64,000 nt of DNA from UBA1447 sp002329225 (GCA_050946835.1 JBMNVN010000002.1:62001-126000), one strand, 5' to 3'; positions 1 through 9,693 are shown, counted from the first letter of the stretch. The notes: generated from the letters alone by a model not told the origin. Program-made: numbers and translations.

Positions 1-214
1 TATAAAAACTTCCACAGGCTTTTCTACAGGCGGTGCAACCGTACAGGATATCAAGCTCTTTGCCGAGCATGTGGGCAAAAACGTTAAGATAAAGGCCGCC
101 GGCGGAATAAGAACCCTCGAAGATGCCCAAACCTTTATTGAACTCGGTTGTTCAAGATTGGGGACTAGCTCAATAGTAAGAATTTTAAAGGCGGAAGAGT
201 GGCGGGGTTATTAA
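1..214 (+). CDS. deoC: Deoxyribose-phosphate aldolase, C-terminal part (5' end outside window)
   Basis: The last 70 codons of DeoC, which cleaves 2-deoxyribose 5-phosphate to acetaldehyde and glyceraldehyde 3-phosphate. The reading frame opens at base 2 with IKTSTGF, matching the family's Schiff-base lysine motif (normally FVKTSTGF), followed by GGAT and the phosphate-binding stretch KAAGGIRT. It ends at a TAA at 212-214. The gene is cut by the window edge, not broken. It directly precedes deoB, cdd and pdp, so this is a nucleoside catabolism/salvage cluster; the order deoC-deoB links it to the product of phosphopentomutase. Confidence 0.93.
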   Translation, partial: IKTSTGFSTGGATVQDIKLFAEHVGKNVKIKAAGGIRTLEDAQTFIELGCSRLGTSSIVRILKAEEWRGY

Positions 215-250
215 ATTTTTGTTGTGCATCAAAGGACAGGGGAGCCAAAA

Positions 251-1426
251 TTGATAAAGCGCGTTTTTATAATAGTTTTTGACAGTTTCGGGATAGGGGA
301 ATTGCCCGACGCCGAATTATACGGTGACTCCGGTTCAAATACCTTACTTTCCGTATCCAAATCAGTGAAATTCAACGCCCCCATACTCGGCCGTTTGGGC
401 CTGTTTAACATTGACGGTGTTGAGACAGGTAAGCCGGAAAATGAACCGATAGGCTGTTATGCCCGTTTGAGTGAAAAATCAGCCGGTAAAGATACCGTCA
501 CAGGCCACTGGGAGATTGCAGGTCTTGTATCGGAAAAATCGATGCCTACTTTTCCCAACGGCTTCCCCGAATCGGTGATAAAAGAATTTGAAAGGGTAAC
601 GGGCAGAAAAACTCTGTGCAATCTGCCTTACTCGGGTACTGAGGTGATAGCGGATTACGGATTGGAGCATGTCAAAACCGGTTCTCCCATTGTATACACT
701 TCTGCGGACAGCGTTTTTCAAATCGCCGCCCATGAGGAGGTCATACCTCTTGATGAACTTTACGATATTTGCCGCAAAGCGCGCAAGCTTTTAAACGGAG
801 ATTTTGCGGTGGGCAGAGTTATCGCACGCCCCTTTATCGGTGAGTATCCCGATTTTAAGAGAACGGCTAACAGGCACGATTACTCTCTGGAACCACCGGG
901 CCCCACACTTTTGGATTTGCTCAAAGAAAAAGGGTTGGAAACAATAGCAATCGGTAAAATTAACGATATTTTTGCCGGAAAGGGTATAACTCATTCTTCT
1001 TCCGCAAAAAGCAATTTGGACGCAATGACACAAACCGTTGAACTGCTTAACCGTGACTTTAACGGCCTTTGCTTTGTTAATCTTGTGGATTTTGATATGC
1101 TCTACGGCCATCGCAACGATATTGACGGTTATGCTGAAGCAGTCAGCGAAGCCGATGAGCAACTGGAAATATTTATGCGGGGAATGAGAGAAGAAGACCT
1201 GCTGATTGTTACCGCTGACCACGGCTGTGACCCGGGGACTGAAAGTACTGACCATTCCAGGGAATATGTTCCTCTGCTCATGTTCGGTGAAAGCATAAAG
1301 AGCGGTGTTAATCTCGGGACAAGAGAAACCTTTGCGGATATATCCGCTACGGTGTTGGAAATATTCTCATTAGACAACCCTTTAGCAGGGAACAGTGTTT
1401 TGAGTAAAATAATAAAAACAGATTGA
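251..1426 (+). CDS. deoB: Phosphopentomutase
   Basis: Interconverts (deoxy)ribose 1-phosphate and (deoxy)ribose 5-phosphate, between the nucleoside phosphorylase and DeoC. It is an alkaline-phosphatase-superfamily enzyme of 391 residues, the usual length. The N-terminal metal motif FDSFGIGELPDA carries Asp11. The phospho-accepting threonine lies in KDTVTGHWE (Thr82). The C-terminal metal site is TADHGCDPGTESTDHSREYVPLL. I place the start at the TTG at 251, because AGGGGAG ends seven bases upstream and the protein then begins MIKRVFIIVFDSFG as in the family. An in-frame GTG at 224 would add nine unconserved residues. It lies 36 bases after deoC. Confidence 0.95.
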   Translation: MIKRVFIIVFDSFGIGELPDAELYGDSGSNTLLSVSKSVKFNAPILGRLGLFNIDGVETGKPENEPIGCYARLSEKSAGKDTVTGHWEIAGLVSEKSMPTFPNGFPESVIKEFERVTGRKTLCNLPYSGTEVIADYGLEHVKTGSPIVYTSADSVFQIAAHEEVIPLDELYDICRKARKLLNGDFAVGRVIARPFIGEYPDFKRTANRHDYSLEPPGPTLLDLLKEKGLETIAIGKINDIFAGKGITHSSSAKSNLDAMTQTVELLNRDFNGLCFVNLVDFDMLYGHRNDIDGYAEAVSEADEQLEIFMRGMREEDLLIVTADHGCDPGTESTDHSREYVPLLMFGESIKSGVNLGTRETFADISATVLEIFSLDNPLAGNSVLSKIIKTD

Positions 1427-1514
1427 TTGGGGGCAAGCTAGTGTTAAAATGCACTTGGCCGCCTGCTTTATAAAGTCCGCTATACTCCGTATATAATGAC
1501 TGTGAGGTTTATTT

Positions 1515-1925
1515 GTGGATTACTCAAGATTGATAAAAGAGGCTGTCAAAGCCAGAGAATTTTCCTACTCGCCTTATTCAAACTTCTCCGTAGGTGCCGC
1601 CTTGTTGGCTGAAGACGGCCGCATATTTACGGGCTGTAATATTGAGTGTGCCTCTTCTTCTCCTACCGCCTGTGCGGAGCGCACCGCCTTTTTCTCTGCT
1701 GTTTCTCAAGGGATAAAAAAGTTTAATGCCATTGCCATAGTCGGCGGTAAGACGGGTGAGCCTTTGCGGGACTACTGTTCACCCTGCGGGGTCTGCCGTC
1801 AGGTTATGCGGGAGTTTTGTTCACCTGCGGATTTTAAGATAATAATTGCAAAGTCGGAAGAGGATTATATTGTTAAAACTTTGGAGGATTTATTACCTTT
1901 AGGGTTTGGCCCTGAAAATCTTTGA
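1515..1925 (+). CDS. cdd: Cytidine deaminase
   Basis: Deaminates cytidine and deoxycytidine to uridine and deoxyuridine for pyrimidine salvage. At 136 residues it is the small homotetrameric form. The zinc site is visible as TACAERTA (Cys53 ligand, Glu55 proton shuttle) and PCGVC (Cys91 and Cys94). The GTG start at 1515 has GAGGT six bases upstream. It sits between deoB and pdp, so its uridine product feeds directly into the pyrimidine phosphorylase encoded next. Confidence 0.96.
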   Translation: MDYSRLIKEAVKAREFSYSPYSNFSVGAALLAEDGRIFTGCNIECASSSPTACAERTAFFSAVSQGIKKFNAIAIVGGKTGEPLRDYCSPCGVCRQVMREFCSPADFKIIIAKSEEDYIVKTLEDLLPLGFGPENL

Positions 1926-2020
1926 TTGATTAGTAAATAATAGAAAAAGAACGAGCGGTTCTCGTGTTCACTCAATATAGCATATAAAATATAACGGTTA
2001 AAAATGAAGGAGGACTGAAG

Positions 2021-3328
2021 ATGCGTATTAACGACATTATCAAGGCTAAAAGGGACGGTGCTATTCTTTCTACGGAAGAAATAGACTTTATTATTGACGG
2101 TTGCGTATCCGGCGAGATACCGGACTACCAGCTTTCCGCTTTGCTTATGGCAATTTACTTCAAAGGTATGAACAGCCGGGAAACTGCGGATTTAACCATG
2201 GCCATGGTAAACTCCGGCGAAACGGCGGATCTTTCCGGAATTCAAGGCCTTAAAGTTGACAAACACTCCACCGGCGGTGTGGGGGATAAAACCACTCTTA
2301 TTGTGGCTCCTATTGCGGCCGCTTGCGGTGTTAAAGTGGCAAAAATGTCCGGCAGAGGTCTTGGCCACACCGGCGGCACGGTGGACAAATTGGAATCAAT
2401 TCCCGGTTTCAGGGTTGAACTGAAAAAAGAGGAGTTTGTAGATATTGTCAATCGGGTGGGTTTGTGTGTAGTCGGTCAATCCGGCAACTTTGCTCCGGCA
2501 GACAAAAAACTCTACGCTCTCAGGGATGTCACCGCTACGGTAGAGTCAATCCCTTTGATTGCATCCAGTATAATGAGTAAAAAAATTGCTTCAGGCGCCG
2601 ACCGTATTTTGCTGGACGTGAAGGTGGGAAGCGGCTCTTTTATGAAGACTCTTGAGCAAGCCCGCCGCTTGGCAACCGTAATGGTGTCGATAGGCGAGAG
2701 CCTGAGCCGCAGAACTCTTGCACTAATTACAAATATGGATGTGCCCTTGGGCAATGCAATCGGCAACTCGTTGGAAGTAATAGAGGCAGTTAACACTCTA
2801 AAGGGCAGCGGCCCTTCCGACCTGACAGAGCTTTGTCTTGCCTTGGCTGCCAATATGCTTTATATTGCGGACAAGGGTACGCAGTCGGCCTGCCTCGAAA
2901 TGGCAAAATATGCCTTGTACAACGGAGCGGCCTTTGAGTGCCTTAAAAAGATGGTGGCCGCTCAAGGGGGAGATATTTCATATATTGAAGAAACCGACAA
3001 GTTCCCGAATGCCTGCTATTACAGAACCGTAGTAGCAACAAACAGCGGTTATATCACCCGTATGGATGCCGAAAGCTGCGGAGTAGCATCAGCCATTTTA
3101 GGCGCAGGCAGGGCTAAGAAAGAAGATAAGATAGACTATGCTGCAGGTATAGTTTTAGAAAACAAAACCGGTGCGCAGATTAAAAGAGGGGAACCTTTGG
3201 CAACACTCTATGCAGAGCGGGAAGATGTTTTTGATAAAGCCGCCGAAGTTTTCCTGAATGCGGTGGAAATAGGCCCGCAACCGCCTGAAAGTAAAGGGCT
3301 TATTTTAGGCAGGGTTGAAAAGTCTTAA
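2021..3328 (+). CDS. pdp: Pyrimidine-nucleoside phosphorylase
   Basis: Phosphorolysis of uridine and (deoxy)thymidine to base plus (deoxy)ribose 1-phosphate, the DeoB substrate. It has 435 residues, the normal length for the Firmicutes enzyme. The family signature KVDKHSTGGVGDKT at residues 78-91 holds the phosphate-binding lysine and serine, and GLGHTGGTVDKLE follows. A strong AAGGAGGA precedes the ATG. It closes the deoC-deoB-cdd-pdp set; the 95-base gap from cdd shows only a weak imperfect hairpin. Confidence 0.96.
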   Translation: MRINDIIKAKRDGAILSTEEIDFIIDGCVSGEIPDYQLSALLMAIYFKGMNSRETADLTMAMVNSGETADLSGIQGLKVDKHSTGGVGDKTTLIVAPIAAACGVKVAKMSGRGLGHTGGTVDKLESIPGFRVELKKEEFVDIVNRVGLCVVGQSGNFAPADKKLYALRDVTATVESIPLIASSIMSKKIASGADRILLDVKVGSGSFMKTLEQARRLATVMVSIGESLSRRTLALITNMDVPLGNAIGNSLEVIEAVNTLKGSGPSDLTELCLALAANMLYIADKGTQSACLEMAKYALYNGAAFECLKKMVAAQGGDISYIEETDKFPNACYYRTVVATNSGYITRMDAESCGVASAILGAGRAKKEDKIDYAAGIVLENKTGAQIKRGEPLATLYAEREDVFDKAAEVFLNAVEIGPQPPESKGLILGRVEKS

Positions 3329-3380
3329 GTGGTTTGGTAAACATAATGTATTTGTAAAAACTGAAAGGGGTAGGGGGCAA

Positions 3381-5090
3381 ATGGAACAATATCAAAACTT
3401 TAAACTGTCTGTCTATTGTAATGTTCATGATGTGATGAGCATGCCGGGCGACTATCAGGACTTTCTTCAGGATATTGCGTTTTTTCAAAAACACTTGAAA
3501 CTGTCAAAGGTTTACATTGAAACTTACCGCGGAGACACCGTTGATTCCGCAAAACTCTTACAGGTCAAAGATTTCTTCAACCGTGCGGGAATTGAAACTG
3601 CAACAGGTATTACCAACATCAACATTAAGACAGGCAAGGGCAACATATCGGAGACTATGTGCTACACGGATGCTGAACAGCTTGAGGATCTTGAGCGGCT
3701 GTTTAAGCGTATGGCTACCGAGTTCAATGAGATAATGATTGACGACTTTCTGAGTACCAGTTGTACATGTGAAACCTGCCGTGAAGCAAAGGGCAAACGG
3801 ACTTGGGAACAGTTCCGCTTGGATAAAATGACCGAGGTCTGCCGTGACCGGATGATTGCCCCCGCACGTGCGGCGAACCCTAAGGTGAAAATCACAATCA
3901 AATATCCTACATGGATGCATTCGTTTCAGCGGTTGGGATATAATACCGAAACTCAGCCTTTCCTGTTTGACGAGACCTATTCCGGCACGGAAACACGGCA
4001 TACGACCTATTCGTTTTTCCGAAACCCGCGGTATACTTCCTATTCGCTTATCCGCTGGCTGCAGTCATGCCCTCCGCACAACAACCGCGGCGGCTGGTTT
4101 GACCCATATCTTTGTCACAATCCGCTCAACAGCTACATTGAGCAAGCATATCTGACGCTGTTTGCCAAACCGGAGGAAATGACGCTCTATTGCTATAACA
4201 TCCTGAAGGATACCAAGTTTATCCCGTTGCTCGGACATGAACTTACGCAGATAGACAAATTCCTCGGTGCACTTGGTAAGCCGACAGGCGTAAAAACCTA
4301 TATCCCTTATCACAGCGACGGGGAGGGCAATGTGTATGACTTTTTGGGCATGTGCGGCGTACCCTGTGACCCGGTAGCGATATTCCCTGAAGAATCCTGC
4401 ACGGTACTGTTGACCGCATCTTCGGCAACGGATAAAGACGTGCTGTCCCGGGTAAAGAAACATTTGCTCGCCGGCAACGACGTGGCCTTTACCGCAGGTT
4501 TTGTCAGGCTGATGCAGGATAAAGGTTTAGAGGAATTTAATGCCATGCGTCTGCCGGGCACCGCAATGCGCAGCAACTATTTCGGTGCATTTGAGGGCTG
4601 CTGGGATGCGGCGGTGCGTTATAACTACTCGGGCAAAGAAATCGGGATGCCCGTTGCGGACTGGAAACTCAACGACTGCGATTATAAGGCCGCCATGTTT
4701 ACCGAAAGCATGCCGAACCCGCTTGTGACCTATAACAAATACGGAAACGGCAGGGCGTATTTTATCAATATTCCCGACGATTATGCCGACCTTTATTGGT
4801 TGCCTGACACGGTGCTGGACAAATACCGTATGCATCTTTCCCGTGCGCTGCCCGTACGTATTGAGGGTCAGGCTAAAGTTGCACTGTTCCCTTATGATAA
4901 CAACACCTTTGTGCTGCAAAACTTTCTTGAACACGGCACTGTGGTGCGGGTGTACATTAAGGGTGACGTGAAAGAACTCGCGAGACTCAATGGCGGCGAA
5001 AATGTAAAAAGACTGTATCAAGTGAGCGGCGAAAGTGTGTTTGAACTTGCCGTTTTGCCCGGTTGTCATGTGCCGTTAGCATGGCGGTAA
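3381..5090 (+). CDS. Unknown protein, probable TIM-barrel glycoside-hydrolase-like
   Basis: A 569-residue cytoplasmic protein with no signal peptide. I choose ATG 3381 (AGGGG just upstream) over the in-frame ATG 3315, which would overlap pdp and has no ribosome site. Residues about 5-280 look like an alternating beta/alpha fold with the motif MIDDFLSTSCTCETCR near residues 119-134. An acidic pair followed by CxC..C is typical of poorly characterised GH42-like or GHL-type barrels. Residues about 320-430 resemble the amidotransferase-like trimerisation domain of GH42 enzymes. No catalytic pair can be assigned with certainty. It lies 52 bases after pdp and 112 before the GH30 pair, so a role in carbohydrate breakdown is inferred from context. 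Confidence 0.6.
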   Translation: MEQYQNFKLSVYCNVHDVMSMPGDYQDFLQDIAFFQKHLKLSKVYIETYRGDTVDSAKLLQVKDFFNRAGIETATGITNINIKTGKGNISETMCYTDAEQLEDLERLFKRMATEFNEIMIDDFLSTSCTCETCREAKGKRTWEQFRLDKMTEVCRDRMIAPARAANPKVKITIKYPTWMHSFQRLGYNTETQPFLFDETYSGTETRHTTYSFFRNPRYTSYSLIRWLQSCPPHNNRGGWFDPYLCHNPLNSYIEQAYLTLFAKPEEMTLYCYNILKDTKFIPLLGHELTQIDKFLGALGKPTGVKTYIPYHSDGEGNVYDFLGMCGVPCDPVAIFPEESCTVLLTASSATDKDVLSRVKKHLLAGNDVAFTAGFVRLMQDKGLEEFNAMRLPGTAMRSNYFGAFEGCWDAAVRYNYSGKEIGMPVADWKLNDCDYKAAMFTESMPNPLVTYNKYGNGRAYFINIPDDYADLYWLPDTVLDKYRMHLSRALPVRIEGQAKVALFPYDNNTFVLQNFLEHGTVVRVYIKGDVKELARLNGGENVKRLYQVSGESVFELAVLPGCHVPLAWR

Positions 5091-5202
5091 ATGCCTGTGA
5101 GGCATATTTAAAGCGCAACCTATGAAGTAGCACAGTTTTGAAAACCGTAATAAGCCGATTGAACGTGAATATTGGTAATAATTTATCCGAGGAAGATATA
5201 AT

Positions 5203-6672
5203 ATGAGCCTTTTTAAATTAATTCAAAGAATAGTAACGGAGTTTGCACTGATTATCAGTGTCATTGCCTCGGTCTTGGTGCCGGGTGTATCGCAAGGCAA
5301 TACGGTTAGAATTATGTTGAGCCATCCCTGTCAGCGTTTTGACAGCTGGGGAACCAGCGGCGCCTGGTGGTCACAGCATGTAGGTAATTCGGCGGTAGAC
5401 GAACAGGTAGCCGAGCTTCTCTTTGATAAAGAATCGGGTCTCGGACTCCAGATTTACCGATACAATATCGGAGGCGGTGAGGCGGAAAACCCTAACTCGC
5501 GCATATGGGGCAACTGGACAAAGACGGAAAGCTTCTATGTGCTAAATGAACAGACGGGTAAGTATGAACTCGATTTCAGCCGCGATGCCAATGCCCGTAA
5601 AATGATGGACCTTGCAGTGCAAAAAGGTGCAACCGGAATCATCCTTTTTTGCAACAGCCCGCATTTTTCCATGACTGCCAGCGGTCAGGCATCGGGCGGA
5701 CTGACGGCAAACAGCTCCAACCTTCCTCGCGAAAATTATCAGGAGTTTGTAGATTATGTGCTCGCCGTGGCGGATCATTTTGTCAGTCTCGGTTACCCGA
5801 TTCGGGCCGTTTCGCCAATCAACGAACCCCAGTGGGGCTGGGGCGGCGAGTGGGTAGGGCAGGAGGGCTGTCACTATTCGCCGGAAGAAACAGTTGACCT
5901 GCTTGAACTTTTTGCAATAAATATGATTAAACGCCGTTCGCCATATGCACTAAGCGGGCCGGAAAACGGGGCTATGTCAAAAGATTGGTTTGATTACCAG
6001 AAAAAGTACTTTTTAAGCCCTATCCTGAATTATTACTGCAATACCTACAGCGGTCATTCCTATTGGATGGACAATGACATCGAGGGTAAACGGGAGGCCG
6101 GCAGACGCTTTGCCTTGCATTTCCCCGGTAAGAAGTTTGAGATGAGTGAATGGTGTGAACTGCCATGTAAACTTGACTCCAACTCTATTGACAGCGCACT
6201 CTATATGGCAAATATCATACAGCAGGATTTAACCCTGTTAAATGCCGCATCGTGGCAGTCATGGACTGCTGTCAGCCGGCATAAAGAAACCGGCGGGACC
6301 GTCATCAGCGACACCTTGCTGCGAGTGGACCCGGCATATACTGCCGTGCGGTACAATAAACGTTATTTTGCTTACCGTCACTTTACGTCAAATGTGGAAC
6401 CCGGAGCGGTTCGCGTTCGTGTCCATACCGGCGATTTGCTAAGTGAGATTGCCGCTGTGGCGTTCAAAAACTGCGGCAAACTCACCCTTGTACTTATTAA
6501 CAATGAAGAAGTTGATACCCTTGTCCAACTCAAAAACACCGGCGCTCATATGCGGGTTTTCACCACAGATGCAGTGCGTAATTATGAACAGACCTATGAC
6601 GGTGCATGCCTCAGTGCGCTTTCTCTACCCGCAAGAAGCATCACCACCGTGGTTATAAAAACGGGAATCTGA
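5203..6672 (+). CDS. Secreted GH30-family glycosidase, copy 1
   Basis: A 489-residue glycoside hydrolase of family 30 (O-glycosyl hydrolase, COG5520 type). The N-terminus (about residues 1-32) is a positively charged stretch, a hydrophobic core and VPGVSQG, read as a signal peptide. Family marks are RFDSWGTSGAWWSQ, LQIYRYNIGGGE, the acid/base glutamate in SPINEPQWGW and the nucleophile glutamate in KFEMSEWCE; a beta-sandwich-like tail follows. The fold keeps the stereochemistry (retaining mechanism). Substrate is not certain: the sequence looks closest to endo-beta-1,6-galactanase-type GH30, while neighbouring xylA-xylB would suit a xylan-derived substrate. GAGGA precedes the ATG. The next gene is a near-identical paralog. 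Confidence 0.87.
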   Translation: MSLFKLIQRIVTEFALIISVIASVLVPGVSQGNTVRIMLSHPCQRFDSWGTSGAWWSQHVGNSAVDEQVAELLFDKESGLGLQIYRYNIGGGEAENPNSRIWGNWTKTESFYVLNEQTGKYELDFSRDANARKMMDLAVQKGATGIILFCNSPHFSMTASGQASGGLTANSSNLPRENYQEFVDYVLAVADHFVSLGYPIRAVSPINEPQWGWGGEWVGQEGCHYSPEETVDLLELFAINMIKRRSPYALSGPENGAMSKDWFDYQKKYFLSPILNYYCNTYSGHSYWMDNDIEGKREAGRRFALHFPGKKFEMSEWCELPCKLDSNSIDSALYMANIIQQDLTLLNAASWQSWTAVSRHKETGGTVISDTLLRVDPAYTAVRYNKRYFAYRHFTSNVEPGAVRVRVHTGDLLSEIAAVAFKNCGKLTLVLINNEEVDTLVQLKNTGAHMRVFTTDAVRNYEQTYDGACLSALSLPARSITTVVIKTGI

Positions 6673-6838
6673 GTCCGCTGTTTCCGTTCATTCTCGGTGT
6701 AGCAGAACTGAATATTAACATGAACATTGAAACGGGTTGTTTAGAAAAATATCAATACTGCGAGAAGAACTATATTGAAAGATGCAGATATAATGTATAT
6801 TGAACGGTGGCAGGAATGAACTGTAGGAGGGAAAGAAT

Positions 6839-8308
6839 ATGATGCTTTTTAAATTGCTTCAAAAAAAAGTACCGGAGTTAGCAATAATCATCGGTATACT
6901 TCTCTCAATCTTAGTGCCGGGGGCATCGCAGTCGAACACAATCCAAGTAATGGAAAATCAAACCTGTCAGCGCTTTGACGGTTGGGGAACCAGCGGCGCC
7001 TGGTGGTCGCAGTTTGTCGGTAATTCAGCGGTCGACGAACAGGTAGCCGAGCTTCTCTTTGATAAAGAATCGGGTCTCGGACTCCAAATATACCGATACA
7101 ATATCGGCGGCGGTGAGGCGGAAAACCCGAATACCCGCATATGGGACCGTTGGAGAAGGACAGAAAGCTTCTATACCCTCAATGAACAGACGGGCAAGTA
7201 TGAGTTCGATTTCAGCCGTGATGCCAACGCCCGTAAAATGATGGACCTTGCAGTACAAAACGGCGCAACCGGAATCATTCTTTTTTGCGTCAGCCCGCAT
7301 TTTTCCATGACTGCCAGCGGTCATGCGTCGGGCGGACTGACGGAAAACAGTTCCAATCTTCCTCGCGAAAATTATCAGGAGTTTGTCGATTATGTGCTTA
7401 CCGTGGCGGATCATTTTGTCAGTCTCGGCTACCCTATTCGGGCCGTTTCGCCAATCAACGAACCTCAGTGGGGTTGGGGCGGCGAATGGGTAGGGCAGGA
7501 GGGTTGCCACTATTCGCCTGAAGAAACAGTTGACCTGCTTGAACTTTTTGCAATAAATATGATTAAACGCCGTTCGCCATATGCCTTAAGCGGGCCGGAA
7601 AACGGGGCTATGTCAAAAGATTGGTTTGATTACCAGAAAAAGTACTTTTTAAGTCCCATCCTGAATTATTACTGCAATACCTACAGCGGTCATTCTTATT
7701 GGATGGACAATGATATCGAGGGTAAACGGGAGGCCGGCAGACGCTTTGCCTTATGTTTCCCCGGTAAGAAGTTTGAGATGAGTGAATGGTGCGAACTGCC
7801 ATGTAAACTTGATTCCAACTCTATTGACAGTGCACTCTATATGGCAAATATCATACAGCAAGATTTAACCCTGTTAAATGCCACATCGTGGCAGTCATGG
7901 ACTGCTGTCAGCCGGCATAAAGAAACCGGCGGGACCGTCATCAGCGACACCTTGCTGCGAGTGGACCCGGCATATACTGCCGTGCGGTACAATAAACGTT
8001 ATTTTGCTTACCGTCACTTTACGTCAAATGTGGAACCCGGAGCGGTTCGCGTCCGTGTCCATACCGGCGATTTGCTAAGTGAGATTGCCGCTGTGGCGTT
8101 CAAAAACTGCGGCAAACTTACCCTTGTACTGATTAACAATGAAGAAGCTGATACCCCTGTCCGACTCAAAAACACCGGCGAGCACATGCAGGTTTTCACC
8201 ACAGATGCAGTGCGTAATTATGAACAGACCTATGACGGTGAATGCCTCAGTGAGCTTTCTCTACCCGCAAGAAGCATCACCACCGTGGTTATAAATACGA
8301 TTGTCTGA
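6839..8308 (+). CDS. Secreted GH30-family glycosidase, copy 2
   Basis: A paralog of the gene just upstream with exactly the same length (489 residues). Both catalytic glutamates (INEPQWGW, MSEWCE) and the RFDGWGTSGAWWSQ motif are kept. By eye, residues about 182-300 and long stretches after are identical to copy 1, while the first 45 residues and the last 50 differ clearly, so the signal peptide (SILVPGASQSNT) has diverged more than the enzyme. It has its own strong site TAGGAGGG before the ATG (6839). The upstream 166 bases are not a copy of the region upstream of copy 1, so expression may differ. Followed by a bidirectional terminator shared with ackA. Confidence 0.87.
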   Translation: MMLFKLLQKKVPELAIIIGILLSILVPGASQSNTIQVMENQTCQRFDGWGTSGAWWSQFVGNSAVDEQVAELLFDKESGLGLQIYRYNIGGGEAENPNTRIWDRWRRTESFYTLNEQTGKYEFDFSRDANARKMMDLAVQNGATGIILFCVSPHFSMTASGHASGGLTENSSNLPRENYQEFVDYVLTVADHFVSLGYPIRAVSPINEPQWGWGGEWVGQEGCHYSPEETVDLLELFAINMIKRRSPYALSGPENGAMSKDWFDYQKKYFLSPILNYYCNTYSGHSYWMDNDIEGKREAGRRFALCFPGKKFEMSEWCELPCKLDSNSIDSALYMANIIQQDLTLLNATSWQSWTAVSRHKETGGTVISDTLLRVDPAYTAVRYNKRYFAYRHFTSNVEPGAVRVRVHTGDLLSEIAAVAFKNCGKLTLVLINNEEADTPVRLKNTGEHMQVFTTDAVRNYEQTYDGECLSELSLPARSITTVVINTIV

Positions 8309-8388
8309 GGCTGTTGTTTCCATATTATAAAATCAGCAAAAACATCAAAACAGTTTTTTAAAGGTCGTCAGTGTGGCTAAGAAAAATA

Positions 8389-8426
8389 AAAAGCGGAAGG
8401 TGCTCCAATTCCTTCCGCTTTTTTTG
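8389..8426. terminator. Bidirectional intrinsic terminator between GH30 copy 2 and ackA
   Basis: Inverted repeat AAAAGCGGAAGG / CCTTCCGCTTTT around a short loop, with a T-run downstream and an A-run upstream, so it can stop both converging genes. Confidence 0.92.
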
Positions 8427-8442
8427 TCTTATATTTTAACAA

Positions 8443-9672
8443 TCAGTGATCGTTTTTTACAGAAGCACGTAACATTTCAACAATCTCTTTTGTGTCCCTT
8501 GCAATGACAAGTTCCTCGTTGGTAGGAATGACATAGACCTTAACTTTTGATTCCGGTAAAGAAAGCTCACCCTCTTTGCCTTTGATAAGTTCTTTGTTCA
8601 ATTCTTCGTCGATTTTTATTCCCAAGTATGAAAGGTTGTTGCAAACATGGGAACGCAGATCAAAAGTGTTTTCACCAATGCCCCCGGTAAATACGATTGC
8701 ATCTACACCGTTTAAGGCGGCAACATAACTGCCGATAAACTTTCGGATTTGATAGCGCTGCATAGATCTTGCCAAGGCGGCTCTTTTATTCCCGGTGTTC
8801 ATGGCGGCAATCAGATCCCGGTCATCGCTGGAGATTCCGGAAATTCCAAACATACCCGACTTTTTATTGAGGATGGTGTCCGTTTCCTCGGGTGTCCAAC
8901 CTTCTTTTTCCTGCAAATAAAGCACTGCGGAAGGGTCAATACCGCCGCTTCTGGTGCCCATCATAAAACCGTCAAGGGGGGTCAATCCCATGCTTGTGTC
9001 AATCACCTTGCCGTTTTTTATAGCGGATATTGAGCAACCGTTACCCAAGTGGCAGGTTATTAACTTGAGTGTTTCAATATCTTTATCCATCAGTTTTGCA
9101 CATCTCTGGCTGACAAACCTGTGGGAAGTGCCGTGAAAACCGTATTTGCGAAGTTTGTATTTTTCGTAATACTCATAAGGAATAGCGAACATATAGGCTT
9201 CAGGCGGCATTGTGGAATGAAAAGCGTTGTCAAAAACCACTACACCCGGTACTTCGTTACCGAGCACATTGCGGCAGGCACGTATTCCCTGAATATGCGC
9301 GGGGTTATGTAATGGCGCCAGGTCACTAAGCTCTCCTATGGCATCTATGACCTCGTCGGTAATCAAAACGCTGGCGTTAAAAACCGAGCCGCCCTGAACA
9401 ACCCGGTGTCCGACGGCCACAATCTCTTTCATATCGTCAATAACCTTACACTCTCCGGAGGTTAGCACTCTTTCTACCTCTTTAAAAGCTTCAGTGTGGG
9501 TGTTAAGGGTTATGTCGTAGGAAACCTTACAACCAAGGTGGTTTGAAGCGGTGACTTTGCCGCCGAGGCCTATTCTTTCGCAAATGCCCTTAGCCAGAAC
9601 CACTTCATTGGTCATGCTTATCAGTTGATACTTCATCGAAGAACTGCCTGCATTGATTACAAGAATTTTCAA
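8443..9672 (-). CDS. ackA: Acetate kinase
   Basis: Transfers phosphate from acetyl phosphate to ADP, giving acetate and ATP: the last step of acetate fermentation. It is an ASKHA-fold homodimer. The 409-residue protein starts at the TTG at 9672 (GGAGGCGG eight bases upstream); an upstream ATG overlaps that ribosome site and lies before the conserved start KILVINAGSSSMKY. Other marks: GFHGTSHRFVSQR, HLGNGCSISAIKNGKVIDTSMG and FTGGIGEN. No pta gene is adjacent. It is divergent from xylA, with overlapping promoters. Confidence 0.96.
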   Translation of the reverse strand: MKILVINAGSSSMKYQLISMTNEVVLAKGICERIGLGGKVTASNHLGCKVSYDITLNTHTEAFKEVERVLTSGECKVIDDMKEIVAVGHRVVQGGSVFNASVLITDEVIDAIGELSDLAPLHNPAHIQGIRACRNVLGNEVPGVVVFDNAFHSTMPPEAYMFAIPYEYYEKYKLRKYGFHGTSHRFVSQRCAKLMDKDIETLKLITCHLGNGCSISAIKNGKVIDTSMGLTPLDGFMMGTRSGGIDPSAVLYLQEKEGWTPEETDTILNKKSGMFGISGISSDDRDLIAAMNTGNKRAALARSMQRYQIRKFIGSYVAALNGVDAIVFTGGIGENTFDLRSHVCNNLSYLGIKIDEELNKELIKGKEGELSLPESKVKVYVIPTNEELVIARDTKEIVEMLRASVKNDH

Positions 9673-9693
9673 ATTATCCGCCTCCATTAATAG

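Noticed and set aside
5091..5105. ATGCCT/AGGCAT hairpin as a terminator after the 569-residue gene
   Set aside because: Stem of six bases with no clear T-run; too weak.
5130..5155. Catabolite (cre) site before the first GH30 gene
   Set aside because: The sequence TTTTGAAAACCGTAATAA has the central C-G shifted by a base, so it is not a match.
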